Shown in pieces: positions 18,969 through 27,602 of a stretch of 64,000 bases of DNA. A program made the position numbers and the translations under genes. Under the pieces are notes generated by a model, which worked only from the letters and a program-made list of their open reading frames with translations, had not been told where the DNA came from and ran no database searches. Numbering within the stretch: the first letter of the stretch is position 1; every line of letters begins with the position of its first letter. This DNA comes from Alkalihalobacillus sp. AL-G (lineage in GTDB: Bacteria; Bacillota; Bacilli; Bacillales; Fictibacillaceae), in assembly GCF_030643805.1 (NCBI RefSeq), contig NZ_CP094656.1, positions 2,170,001 to 2,234,000 of the forward strand. The letters run 5' to 3'.

Positions 18969-21182
18969 ATGAAAAAATGGTGGTGGATTTGTGGGGGAAT
19001 GGTACTCATTGTTTGCATTTTATTAGGTACTTACTTTTACTCACAACCAAGGGTGGTAAATAATTGGGCTTCGAATGACAAACCGATTGTACTTAATAAC
19101 AAAGTTTGGAAGGTGGTTTGCTCGAACGAAATTGATCCATTAAGTGTAACCGAGGATCATGTGTATGTGATAAATGCAAAGGGAGAACGGCAGTCCGTTT
19201 CGGTTTCACTAAGCAACGACCAAAAAGCTATAATCGTTCAACCGCCAGAAAATGGATATGAAATGGCCGCTGAATATTACACACTCCATATTCTGGATGG
19301 AATTATGGCCACGAATGGTCGCCAGCTTCAATCAAACCAATCGCTTTCGTTCGTCGTAAAAGAAACGCTTCCATCTATAGGCTCAAAACAAGAGCTGAAT
19401 GCTTATTTTTCAAAAGCTATTAAAGAGATGAAAGAGCGCCGCAGCTTCGATTCTGGTTCTGATGCTAGTGGTGAAGAATCAGCAAATACTGAAGCATTGT
19501 CTATGGATTCTGCAAAATCAGCAGAGAATTCAAATCCTGACTATTCAAAAACGAATAACCAGGTAAGCGGGGTAGACGAAGCAGACACAGTGAAAACAGA
19601 CGGCAATTACCTATACCAGGTGATGGATGGAAGAATCATCATTACAAAGCTTATACCGGCAAACCAAATGAAGGTGATGAAATCAATTACCTATAAGCAG
19701 CCATCATTCTCACCGTCACAGCTTTTTCTATATAAAGAACAAATGGTCGTGATTGGGCACAGCTATGAAGAGATAAAGTCTGAGAAAAAGGCTAGCGATA
19801 GAGCAGATTTGATGATTGCACCAGCTTCTTCTTCAATGAAAGCAATTGTTTATGACGTAAGCGATCGCTCCAATCCAGTGGTTATACGAGAAGTCGAGAT
19901 GGAAGGTCACTACATTTCTGCCCGTCGAATCAACGAGTATGTGTATCTTGTAGCCCAACATCATCCAAACTACTGGCTGCTTGATAAAAATGAAAAGATC
20001 GATCTACGCCCAAGGGTATTCGATACATCCATGTCTGATGAAAAGAAACCGATCAACTATACCGATATTCAATATTTTCCTCAATCAAAGGAAACGAACT
20101 ATACGATAATCAGTTCGTTCAACCTTGAAAAACCGAAAGCGGATGCGACGTTTACAACTTATCTTGGTAGTGGCCGTGACATGTATATGTCTAAAGAAAA
20201 CCTCTTTCTTGCGGTAATGTCTTACCCAGATATCCCGTTCGAAACGAGACGTGATTTTTCACCAGACTCAACCATCTATAAGTTTTCAATCGATGAAGAA
20301 AAGGTGACTTTTGAAGGCTCGGCCGAAGTACCAGGTACAGTCCTGAACCAATTTTCAATGGATGAGCACGATGGAAACTTCCGGATTGTCACTACAAAAG
20401 GGCAAGTGTGGAATGACGAACAGCCATCTGGGAACAACCTTTATATATTTGACGAAAATTTAAAGCAAATCGGGAATCTTGAAGATCTCGCTCGTGGTGA
20501 ACGGATTTATTCAGCTCGGTTCATGCAAGATCGGATCTATGTGGTGACATTTAAACAGGTGGACCCATTGTTCGTTATCGATGCAAGCGATCCTAAAAAT
20601 CCGTCAGTACTTGGAGAGTTGAAAATTCCTGGATTCAGTAATTACCTGCATCCATACGATGAAAACCATCTGATCGGTTTCGGTCATGATACGAAAATCG
20701 TCACCGGAAAAGGGCAGGAGGGGGAGCCGAGAATTCTTACGCAAGGGGTAAAGATTTCACTTTTTGATGTCAGTGATGTCCACAATCCGAAAGAGAAGTT
20801 CAGTGAAATCATCGGTGGCAGAGGAACCCATTCTCCTGTAAATCACGATCATAAAGCACTGCTCGTTCATAAGAAACGAAATCTCTTTGCTTTCCCGATT
20901 TCCGTTTATGAAAATGTGGAAGATGGCAACCACTATGAACAAAACTTTATTTTCCAAGGTGCAATGGTATACAACATTGATTTGAAAGATGGTATTCAGC
21001 TTGAGAAAAAAATATCCCACCTAGAAGGAAACAGTCCATATGAAGAGTGGGAAAGTACAATCAGACGGATGATCTACATTGAAGACAACATATATGCCAT
21101 CTCACCAACAAAGATTTCGGCACACAATATGGACAGTTACAAACAAATTGGAGAGGTAACGATACGTGAAAGTTCGGATTAA
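18969..21182 (+). CDS. Membrane-anchored beta-propeller domain protein
   Basis: This 737-residue protein has an N-terminal hydrophobic segment (about residues 4-24) and is otherwise extracellular. Residues 40-135 look like an Ig-like SbsA-type domain (IVLNNKVWKVVCSNEIDP). A Ser/Ala/Asn-rich linker follows (about 155-195). The rest, starting VSGVDEADTVKTDGNYLYQV, is the signature of the C-terminal-type beta-propeller family (PF09826), with repeats such as ISARRINEYVYLVAQ and YSARFMQDRIYVVTF. Function unknown; envelope-associated. A putative ECF promoter directly upstream suggests envelope-stress control. The start has GAGGGGG ahead. Confidence 0.9.
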   Translation: MKKWWWICGGMVLIVCILLGTYFYSQPRVVNNWASNDKPIVLNNKVWKVVCSNEIDPLSVTEDHVYVINAKGERQSVSVSLSNDQKAIIVQPPENGYEMAAEYYTLHILDGIMATNGRQLQSNQSLSFVVKETLPSIGSKQELNAYFSKAIKEMKERRSFDSGSDASGEESANTEALSMDSAKSAENSNPDYSKTNNQVSGVDEADTVKTDGNYLYQVMDGRIIITKLIPANQMKVMKSITYKQPSFSPSQLFLYKEQMVVIGHSYEEIKSEKKASDRADLMIAPASSSMKAIVYDVSDRSNPVVIREVEMEGHYISARRINEYVYLVAQHHPNYWLLDKNEKIDLRPRVFDTSMSDEKKPINYTDIQYFPQSKETNYTIISSFNLEKPKADATFTTYLGSGRDMYMSKENLFLAVMSYPDIPFETRRDFSPDSTIYKFSIDEEKVTFEGSAEVPGTVLNQFSMDEHDGNFRIVTTKGQVWNDEQPSGNNLYIFDENLKQIGNLEDLARGERIYSARFMQDRIYVVTFKQVDPLFVIDASDPKNPSVLGELKIPGFSNYLHPYDENHLIGFGHDTKIVTGKGQEGEPRILTQGVKISLFDVSDVHNPKEKFSEIIGGRGTHSPVNHDHKALLVHKKRNLFAFPISVYENVEDGNHYEQNFIFQGAMVYNIDLKDGIQLEKKISHLEGNSPYEEWESTIRRMIYIEDNIYAISPTKISAHNMDSYKQIGEVTIRESSD

Positions 21183-21258
21183 GTGCGAGCGTTCAAGTTC
21201 TCAAATGGTTCAATTCCGATTATTATAAGAGTAAAACAAATTAGAAAGGTCGGATTAA

Positions 21259-21690
21259 ATGATGAATGAACCACAGTCCATCCCTCGACCGCTCGTTCGT
21301 GCAAATCAGTGGACTATTTTTATATCAGTTGTTTTGACGTGGATTACTGGAATGGAGTGGATTTTACTTGTGCCATTACTTTCAGGTATACTTGGCTTTT
21401 TCTTTAATTTCAATCCGGTAATCCAGATTGCGAGGAAATTTTTAACCCGACCGTTGAAAGACTATGTTCCAGAAGATAAAGAACAGCAGCAGTTCAACCA
21501 AGCGATCGCTGTGATTTTACTTTCCGTCGGATTCATAAGCTTTCTCTTCGGTTGGTTGATTGCAGCCTACATTGCTACGATTATGGTTGCTTTAGCATCC
21601 TTTGTTGCCATTCTCGGATTTTGCATCGGCTGTTTCATCCGGTATCGCTGGCTAAGGTATCGTCACCGGAAAGCACAGCATCACTCGTAA
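21259..21690 (+). CDS. DUF4395 family membrane protein
   Basis: The protein has 143 residues and four hydrophobic helices. The opening IPRPLVRANQWTIF and the following FNFNPVIQIARKFL fit DUF4395, in which an N-terminal arginine-containing stretch precedes paired helices. The C-terminus is basic and His-rich (YRWLRYRHRKAQHHS), facing the cytoplasm by the positive-inside rule. ATG ATG occurs at the start; AGAAAGG lies upstream. It begins 76 bp after the beta-propeller gene and may share its transcript. The function of the family is unknown. Confidence 0.83.
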   Translation: MMNEPQSIPRPLVRANQWTIFISVVLTWITGMEWILLVPLLSGILGFFFNFNPVIQIARKFLTRPLKDYVPEDKEQQQFNQAIAVILLSVGFISFLFGWLIAAYIATIMVALASFVAILGFCIGCFIRYRWLRYRHRKAQHHS

Positions 21691-21700
21691 ATCTAGATTA

Positions 21701-21743
21701 GACTCCTTTAAGTGCAAGTCTTCTTGAAGGAGTCGTTTCTTTT
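21701..21743 (+). terminator. Rho-independent terminator after DUF4395 gene
   Basis: GACTCCTT/AAGGAGTC stem with an 18-nt loop and a T-rich tail. Confidence 0.7.
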
Positions 21744-21788
21744 ACAGTAAACTCATTAAAGAAAAATTTTGTGGAGAGGAGGGCTCGA

Positions 21789-22094
21789 ATGCATGAAGGC
21801 GATGAAGTTTTCATCACAAAATCTGGTAAGTATTATCACTATTTCGATGATGATTGCCCTACAACGTCGAGGATTTTAAAAGGAGGAACAGCAGCAGAAA
21901 AAATTAAAGAGGAGGAGGCAAAGAAAAGAGGATATTCACTGTGCAAGCATTGTGCCAAAGAGTACGCAGAAGACTCGGCAGAACGAAAAGGGTGTGCCGC
22001 TTCAATCTTTTTGTTTCTAAGCGCCGGAACGACACGACAGTTTTGTATAGCCTGTTTAACAATCTACATATTTAATGAAATGACTCATAGGTAA
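21789..22094 (+). CDS. Small Cys/His metal-binding-like protein
   Basis: The ATG at 21789 is chosen because GGAGAGGAGGG lies 5-8 nt ahead. The 101-residue product carries YYHYFDDDCPTTSRIL (about residues 14-29) and YSLCKHCAKEY (about 49-59). The spacing YHxxxxxC...GYxxCxxC resembles the small zinc-binding unit seen at the ends of some nucleases and Ada-type proteins, so metal binding is likely. A weakly hydrophobic C-terminal tail follows, perhaps a membrane segment. It lies alone between two terminated units. Function unknown. Confidence 0.65.
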   Translation: MHEGDEVFITKSGKYYHYFDDDCPTTSRILKGGTAAEKIKEEEAKKRGYSLCKHCAKEYAEDSAERKGCAASIFLFLSAGTTRQFCIACLTIYIFNEMTHR

Positions 22095-22193
22095 ACTAGA
22101 TCGAAAAGTCTTTAAGTCTTTTTTATTTAGTAAGGAATATGCCCCTTCTCCTAACATATTTATTAATAATTGAGGAAAAAGGAGGGGAAAGCA

Positions 22194-23573
22194 ATGTGGT
22201 TCATTGTGTTAAACATCCTTGTCATGCTTGTCCTGATTCTCAGCCTCTATTCTTTACAAAAGAAGCGTGTCTCGTTTTCAAAGCGTGTGTTTGCGGGATT
22301 AGGTCTAGGAATTGTTTTCGGTCTCGTGTTACAAGCGGTTTATGGGGCAACTTCAGATGTCTTGAGTGACTCGATCGGTTGGTTCAATATTGTCGGACGC
22401 GGATATGTTCAATTACTTCAAATGATCGTCATGCCGCTCGTTTTCATATCTATCCTTTCCGCGTTTACTAAAATGAAACTCAAAAACAACGTCGGCAAAA
22501 TCAGTGGTTGGATCATCGGAATTTTGGTAGGGACGACTGCGATTGCTGCTGCAGTTGGTATTGCTACTACGATTGGCTTTGATTTGGAGGCAATTCAAAT
22601 TGAACAGGGAGATGCCGAAACTGCTCGATCGGAGCAGCTGGAGGAAAGATCAGCTGCAGTTGCCGATTTAACGCTGCCGCAGCAAATATTAAGCTTGATC
22701 CCTGAAAATCCGTTCCATGACTTCACCGGGGCTAGGGCAACTTCAACGATTGCGATCGTGATCTTTGCAGCCATAGTCGGATTCGCTTACCTTGGTGTCC
22801 GCAGGAAAAATGAAGAGCAGGCAGATTTCTTTACCAAAATCGTTGATACCCTTCATTCGATTGTCATGAGAATCGTTACGTTAATCATACGACTTACTCC
22901 ATATGGTGTTCTAGCGTTGATGACACGCGTCACAGCAACGAGTGATTATAATGCAATTTGGAAGCTGGGAGAGTTTGTTGTTGCGTCATATGTGGCATTA
23001 CTGATCATGTTTGCAATCCATTTATTGCTGCTGACATTCTTCGGATTAAACCCGATCACCTACCTGAAAAAAGTGTTGCCTGTCCTTACGTTCGCCTTTA
23101 CATCGCGTACGAGTGCAGGAACCTTGCCACTTAATGTTCGTGCTCAAACACAAGAGCTTGGTGTATCGGAAGGAACTGCAAATTTCGCAGGATCGTTCGG
23201 GCTGTCAATTGGTCAAAACGGCTGTGCTGGTGTGTACCCAGCAATGCTTGCGGTCATGATTGCGCCGACGGTTGGGGTTAATCCTTTAAGTCCATCTTTT
23301 ATCTTCACATTGATCGCAGTTGTTGCGATTAGTTCCTTTGGGGTTGCAGGAGTCGGAGGGGGAGCTACCTTTGCTGCCATCCTCGTTCTATCAGCTATGA
23401 ATTTACCAGTCGGCTTAGCCGGACTCCTTATTTCAATTGAGCCGCTCATCGACATGGGGAGAACGGCAGTTAATGTCAGCGGCAGTATGACAGCAGGAGT
23501 TTTAACCGATAAAGTTACGAATGGATTGGATCAATCGGTCTACGACACACCAACAAATCATGCAGAAGCTTAA
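22194..23573 (+). CDS. tcyP: L-cystine sodium/proton symporter TcyP (DAACS family)
   Basis: This 459-residue protein starts at the ATG at 22194 behind AAAGGAGGGG. It has about eight membrane helices and two re-entrant loops. Family marks are VQLLQMIVMPLVFISIL (about residues 74-90), the serine-rich loop FTSRTSAGTLPLN near residue 305, GQNGCAGVYPA near residue 341, and GVGGGATFA. These match the DAACS (glutamate:cation) fold and in particular TcyP/YhcL, which imports cystine. It is monocistronic. No CymR-like site was recognised upstream. Confidence 0.9.
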   Translation: MWFIVLNILVMLVLILSLYSLQKKRVSFSKRVFAGLGLGIVFGLVLQAVYGATSDVLSDSIGWFNIVGRGYVQLLQMIVMPLVFISILSAFTKMKLKNNVGKISGWIIGILVGTTAIAAAVGIATTIGFDLEAIQIEQGDAETARSEQLEERSAAVADLTLPQQILSLIPENPFHDFTGARATSTIAIVIFAAIVGFAYLGVRRKNEEQADFFTKIVDTLHSIVMRIVTLIIRLTPYGVLALMTRVTATSDYNAIWKLGEFVVASYVALLIMFAIHLLLLTFFGLNPITYLKKVLPVLTFAFTSRTSAGTLPLNVRAQTQELGVSEGTANFAGSFGLSIGQNGCAGVYPAMLAVMIAPTVGVNPLSPSFIFTLIAVVAISSFGVAGVGGGATFAAILVLSAMNLPVGLAGLLISIEPLIDMGRTAVNVSGSMTAGVLTDKVTNGLDQSVYDTPTNHAEA

Positions 23574-23610
23574 TAGAGCTTGAAGATTGCAACTAAAACG
23601 TCAAATAAAT

Positions 23611-23639
23611 AACCGGATCATGGTCCGGTTATTTTCTTT
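23611..23639 (+). terminator. Rho-independent terminator after tcyP
   Basis: Perfect AACCGGA/TCCGGTT stem with a 6-nt loop and ATTTTCTTT tail. Confidence 0.8.
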
Positions 23640-23714
23640 GATTCTCCCATTTTTTCATATTCGTCATTTAGTTTGGTCATGATAGAAAGTGAACATATGA
23701 AAGGGAGGAACCAA

Positions 23715-23942
23715 ATGAACGTCAAAAAAGGAACCATTTATAAGATCGCGAAGCATTCGTTTGGAAATTTCAATTCTGCAGAGACATTAAAGGTTACATC
23801 ACACAGTAGGAGCATTGTGTCTTTTACACTCGGTAATAAGAAAGGCTATGGTTCAATGCCGCTCCAACATTTGCGATACCTTTTAAAGAAAAATGAATTA
23901 GCGGAAGTGCTTGATGAGAAATTAATGGACGACGGCAGTTAA
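23715..23942 (+). CDS. Hypothetical protein (75 aa)
   Basis: The ATG at 23715 has AAAGGGAGG ahead. The protein is basic and soluble, with beta-rich character (MNVKKGTIYKI, SFTLGNKKGYGSM) and a short helical end (LRYLLKKNELAEVL). It resembles small Bacillus proteins of unknown function. It is not recognised. It stands alone between tcyP and the acyl-CoA dehydrogenase-like gene. Confidence 0.65.
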   Translation: MNVKKGTIYKIAKHSFGNFNSAETLKVTSHSRSIVSFTLGNKKGYGSMPLQHLRYLLKKNELAEVLDEKLMDDGS

Positions 23943-24087
23943 TCTCATTCAAAATTTTTCGACCCCCACATCCTACTAAATAAAAGACGGTTCACCATTT
24001 TAGTGGTGCGTATTAGTTGATTAAATTCCGACTACTTCTGTATGCTTTTAATAATGATGATCGGTGTTATATAGGAGTGAATAAAAG

Positions 24088-25257
24088 ATGTGGGATATAC
24101 ATAAACCATTAATTCAAAACGACCGACAATATAATTTGTATAAAATTGCGGAAGAATTATCCGGAAAAGTAAAACTACGAGCCACTGAAACGGACCAACA
24201 GGCTGCATTCTCGCAGGAAAACCTTTACGACTTGAAAGAAGCCGGTTATTTAAGCTTAACCTTACCAGGACAATATGGCGGACAGAATCTTTCGTTATAT
24301 GAGTTTGTCCTTTTACAAGAAAGACTTGCGGTCGGAGATGGATCGGTGGCTTTATCAATCGGATGGCATCTTGGGATCGTAATGGAGTTAAGGGATGAAC
24401 AACTGTGGAAACCTGAAACATTAAAATGGTTGGCAAACGAAATCAGCAAACAAAAAAAGCTGGTAAACCGGGCAGCGACTGAACGTGCAACCGGGAGTCC
24501 GACAAGGGGAGGAATTCCTGAAACTCGAGCGGTTCCAAGTGAAGGTAGCTATCTAATCAATGGACGAAAAACGTTTACAACAATGGCGGATGTTTTAGAT
24601 TATTTTATCGTTTCAGCTTTTATTGAAGAGGAGGAGTCGATCGGCTGGTTTATCATCGAAAAAGGCCAGGACGGTGTTGATGTTGATTACACGTGGGATA
24701 CGCTCGGAATGAGAGGAACAGGGAGTGATGACCTCGTTTTAACGAATGTAAAAGTGCCTGTCGATCGACTCGTTGAAATAAAGGATCCAACGAAAAAAGA
24801 GCCTGCTCTGCCTAAAGGGTGGCTATTGCATATTCCAGCGTGCTATTTAGGAATTGCAATTGCAGCACGAAATGAAGCGCTCGAATTTGCTAAAAGCTAT
24901 CAACCGAACAGTCTGACTACCACGATTTCCAAAGTCCCACATATCCAGCAAAAAATCGGTGAAATGGACCTTGAGCTATTGTATGCACGCCACTTTATGT
25001 ATTCAATTGCGGAAAAGTGGGATAAAGAACCTGAAAATCGAATGGCTCTTGGTCCAGAACTGGCTGCTGTCAAGACTATTGCAACAAATGCTGCACAGCA
25101 TGTTGTCGATTTGGCTATGAAAATAGCTGGCGGAAGAGGTTTATCAAAAAATGCAAACTTCGAACGATATTACCGGGATGTGAGAGCAGGTTTACACAAT
25201 CCCCCTATGGACGATGCAGTCATCGGAATGCTTGCCGCAAGAGCAATCAATGATTAA
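24088..25257 (+). CDS. Acyl-CoA dehydrogenase-fold flavoprotein lacking the usual catalytic Glu
   Basis: This 389-residue protein has the three-domain acyl-CoA dehydrogenase layout: an N-terminal helical domain, a middle beta domain (about residues 130-225, with RKTFTTMADVLDYFIVSA and WDTLGMRGTGSDD), and a C-terminal helical domain. The last region reads RDVRAGLHNPPMDDA, where ordinary enzymes carry a YEGT stretch with the catalytic Glu. A Glu at that place is absent. The pattern is closer to DszC/NcnH-like flavin monooxygenases and to B. subtilis YdbM. The reaction is therefore uncertain, either dehydrogenation with another base or flavin-dependent oxygenation. It is monocistronic with a terminator. 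Confidence 0.88.
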   Translation: MWDIHKPLIQNDRQYNLYKIAEELSGKVKLRATETDQQAAFSQENLYDLKEAGYLSLTLPGQYGGQNLSLYEFVLLQERLAVGDGSVALSIGWHLGIVMELRDEQLWKPETLKWLANEISKQKKLVNRAATERATGSPTRGGIPETRAVPSEGSYLINGRKTFTTMADVLDYFIVSAFIEEEESIGWFIIEKGQDGVDVDYTWDTLGMRGTGSDDLVLTNVKVPVDRLVEIKDPTKKEPALPKGWLLHIPACYLGIAIAARNEALEFAKSYQPNSLTTTISKVPHIQQKIGEMDLELLYARHFMYSIAEKWDKEPENRMALGPELAAVKTIATNAAQHVVDLAMKIAGGRGLSKNANFERYYRDVRAGLHNPPMDDAVIGMLAARAIND

Positions 25258-25263
25258 GAAAGG

Positions 25264-25295
25264 GAGAGTGCAGTTCAGATTGACTGCGCTCTTTT
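25264..25295 (+). terminator. Rho-independent terminator
   Basis: GAGAGTGCAGT and ACTGCGCTC form a stem followed by TTTTT. Confidence 0.75.
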
Positions 25296-25445
25296 TCAAT
25301 TTTTCCTGAAACAAGAAATTAATCCTCTCCATCACTCCTCATCGATTTGAAATCTCATCCACTTTCTAGTACAATGCATCACTGTGTGCCTTTTTTATAG
25401 GTATTTTGTACGGAGTTTTTTATAATAGGGGAGAGGAGGGAGCAC

Positions 25446-25952
25446 ATGTCGTCAGCACTCAGAAAACCATTCACTCAGGAACGGAAAAAGGACCCAGAAG
25501 AGTTGGAATTTCAGGTTTTCCGTATGCAAGAGGATATGAAACGAATCGCAAAAAAGTGGGACGTCGTCGGAATCGATCAGACCAACGATGAGAATCTCGT
25601 CATTGTCTACAAGTCAGACTCGGAACAGCGTTGTAACATAATGTTGAACGATTGTGAAACTTCCTTTAGAGGTGATTGGGACTTTTCGCTTCAGGCGTTG
25701 TTCCCTGAAGATGACACGATTCACATTGGCGACATCAAAGGCCCTGCAAATAAGGGATATGGTTCAATTTGTATCAATTATTTAAAAGAGCTAGCTAAAG
25801 ACAAAAACATCCCTTACATTACAGGAGACATCGCTGAACGGGATTGGGATCACGTTGAACGTCTCATCCACTTTTACGAAAAGCATAACTTTAATGTTGA
25901 AATCGATTACGAAGATAAAACCGGAAGCATCGTCTGGAATGATTCATACTAA
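25446..25952 (+). CDS. GNAT-like hypothetical protein
   Basis: This soluble 168-residue protein has a good ribosome binding site (GGGAGAGGAGGG). Residues 90-160 look like the second half of a GNAT fold: IGDIKGPANKGYGSICINYL contains a Gly-rich turn in place of the R/QxxGxG/A loop, and LIHFYEKHNFNVEID matches the final helix-strand of acetyltransferases. The first half is poorly conserved. Either a diverged acetyltransferase or an inactive relative. Monocistronic. Confidence 0.7.
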   Translation: MSSALRKPFTQERKKDPEELEFQVFRMQEDMKRIAKKWDVVGIDQTNDENLVIVYKSDSEQRCNIMLNDCETSFRGDWDFSLQALFPEDDTIHIGDIKGPANKGYGSICINYLKELAKDKNIPYITGDIAERDWDHVERLIHFYEKHNFNVEIDYEDKTGSIVWNDSY

Positions 25953-25972
25953 ATTCATTTGATAAAATCAAG

Positions 25973-25991
25973 AAGAGTCCCAGGGCTCTTT
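25973..25991 (+). terminator. Short Rho-independent terminator
   Basis: AGAGTCC/GGGCTCT stem followed by TTTT and later T-rich sequence. Confidence 0.55.
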
Positions 25992-26164
25992 TACTTTTTA
26001 TAAGCGGTATTTTGCAATGGGGAAGCAAAAAAACTTCCTTTTTAGACTTAACATGCGTACTGTAGAATTCAGCTCCTTTTTCTTTTGAGCAAGAAAAAGG
26101 AGAATGGAAACCGACTATTGAAATTGTGACTATATGTTTTACAAGATGTTGTTACTCATGACGC

Positions 26165-26367
26165 AATTACAAAGGGTTGGAACGAGATCCCTATAGTGTA
26201 GATCCATCTGAATCCGCTAAATGGTATGCTGAAAAGCTCGGTGCAGTTGTCAATTATCATGATGAAAGCAAAGCAATTCTTGACTTGGAAAACCAAAGCT
26301 TTTTTTCTTGTAAAAGCTGAGGCAAACCAATTCTCAAACTTTTTAGATCGTAAGGGGGAAAATCCCG
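26165..26367 (+). pseudogene. VOC (glyoxalase/bleomycin resistance) gene remnant
   Basis: A frame reading VDPSESAKWYAEKLGAV, then ILDLENQSFF, is the core of a VOC-family protein (metal-binding glyoxalase/dioxygenase fold). A stop precedes it at about 26160, so the N-terminus is missing. It is also frameshifted at a seven-T run (26300-26306): with six T the frame would read on as FFLVKAEANQFSNFLD. The remnant ends where the NRDE gene begins. Not functional. Confidence 0.65.
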
Positions 26368-27134
26368 ATGTGTGTATTGTTTTTCGCTTACAAAATTCAT
26401 CCAAACTATCCTTTGATTGTTGCTGCAAATCGAGACGAGTTTTACAAACGACCTACTGAAAAAGCTCACTTTTGGGAGGAAAACACTAAGATTCTTGCCG
26501 GAAGAGATCTAAAACAAATGGGAACATGGCTCGGGATATCTAAAAATGGGCGTTTTGCTGCGATCACCAATTTTAGAAATCCAGGTGAAACAAAAGAAAA
26601 TAAAAAATCCAGAGGGCATATTATCAGAGATTTCCTAAATAGTCATTGTGATTCCGATTTATTTCTCAATCAACTACAAGAAAATCGCATGCTATACCAA
26701 GGGTTCAATTTAGTGCTTGGGGATACAGATTCCCTCTGGTACTATTCAATGTACAAAACGATGTTGACAAATTGAACCCAGGTATTTATGGATTAAGCAA
26801 TCACTATCTCGATACTCCGTGGCCAAAAGTCTCTATTGGCAAAAAACTCTTCCGAAACTGTCTGAAGAATGCAGACGAGGTTAACACTGAATGCTTATTT
26901 CAAATGCTTAGCCGAACAGAAGAAGCTGTACCCGAGGAATTACCGAATACAGGTATTAGTATCGAATGGGAAAGGAAGCTTTCTCCTATCTATATCACGA
27001 CTGAACAATACGGAACACGATCTTCTACTGTGTTAACCATAGACAAAAATCAAAATGTTAATTTCACCGAAAAAAGTTTTATCAATCAGAACGAAGAACA
27101 GATTCATTATGAATTTGAGATTTTTAAAGGATAA
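26368..27134 (+). pseudogene. NRDE/TANGO2 family gene with a -1 frameshift
   Basis: The first 125 codons give MCVLFFAYKIHPNYPLIVAANRDEF in overlapping pieces, with the NRDE motif (residues 21-24), GRDLKQMGTWLG and ITNFRNPG typical of the NRDE/TANGO2 family. After TATTCA at 26743-26748 the frame is lost and ends at 26775. One extra A there would restore NVQNDVDKLNPGIYGLSNHYL and carry the protein to 27134 (about 255 residues, the family's normal length). So one base has been lost from a short A run, or the assembly has an error. A good ribosome binding site (AAGGGGG) precedes the ATG. Family members have been tied to haem or lipid handling, but the role is unclear. Confidence 0.8.
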
Positions 27135-27279
27135 TCATTTTTATTTTTTGCATATAATTAGCACTATCAATTGTTACTACCTTTTAACGAGAATTGTTAA
27201 AAATGAATGTTTTCGAATCAAAGGCCCGAATTACAGCAATCGGTACATAAAGGATTCTAGCAAATCGCGACATAAAAAA

Positions 27280-27399
27280 ATGGAAACAAACGATGAATGG
27301 TTGTTTACAGGACTGGTGCTCAGGATAGAAGAATTGCTTCAGAGGATGAATTTACATGATCAGTTCTGGAAAAACGATTTGCGGGACTTAACCTCCTAA
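27280..27399 (+). CDS. Doubtful 39-residue ORF running into the tandem repeat
   Basis: METNDEWLFTGLVLRIEELL and the following residues look protein-like (amphipathic helix), but there is no convincing ribosome binding site. The last 12 codons (FWKNDLRDLTS then stop) are the first unit of the 52-bp tandem array. It may be a gene fragment whose 3' end seeded the repeat. Confidence 0.2.
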   Translation: METNDEWLFTGLVLRIEELLQRMNLHDQFWKNDLRDLTS

Positions 27400-27580
27400 T
27401 TTTTAGGATAATGAGTCCTGGAAAAACGATTTGCGGGACTCAACCTCCTAGTTTTTAGGATAATGAGTCCTGGAAAAACGATTTGTGAGACTCAACCTCC
27501 TAGTTTTTAGGATAATGGGTCCTGGAAAAACGATTTGTGAGACTCAACCTCCTAGTTTTTAGGGAAATGGGTCCTGGAAC
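27362..27580 (+). repeat. 52-bp tandem repeat array, about 4.2 units
   Basis: The string TGGAAAAACGATTTG recurs at exactly 52-bp steps (AAAAACG at 27370, 27422, 27474, 27526), with a fifth partial copy at 27578. Each unit can fold: GGACTCA pairs with TGAGTCC, and inside it TCCTA pairs with TAGGA. Units 1-2 carry GCGGGACT and units 3-4 carry GTGAGACT, showing stepwise duplication. There are no unique spacers, so it is not CRISPR. Confidence 0.9.
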
Positions 27581-27602
27581 GTGATCACATAGACGTCACC
27601 TA

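Noticed and set aside
27362-27580. CRISPR array
   Set aside because: Units repeat in full with no unique spacers, and no cas genes are in the window.
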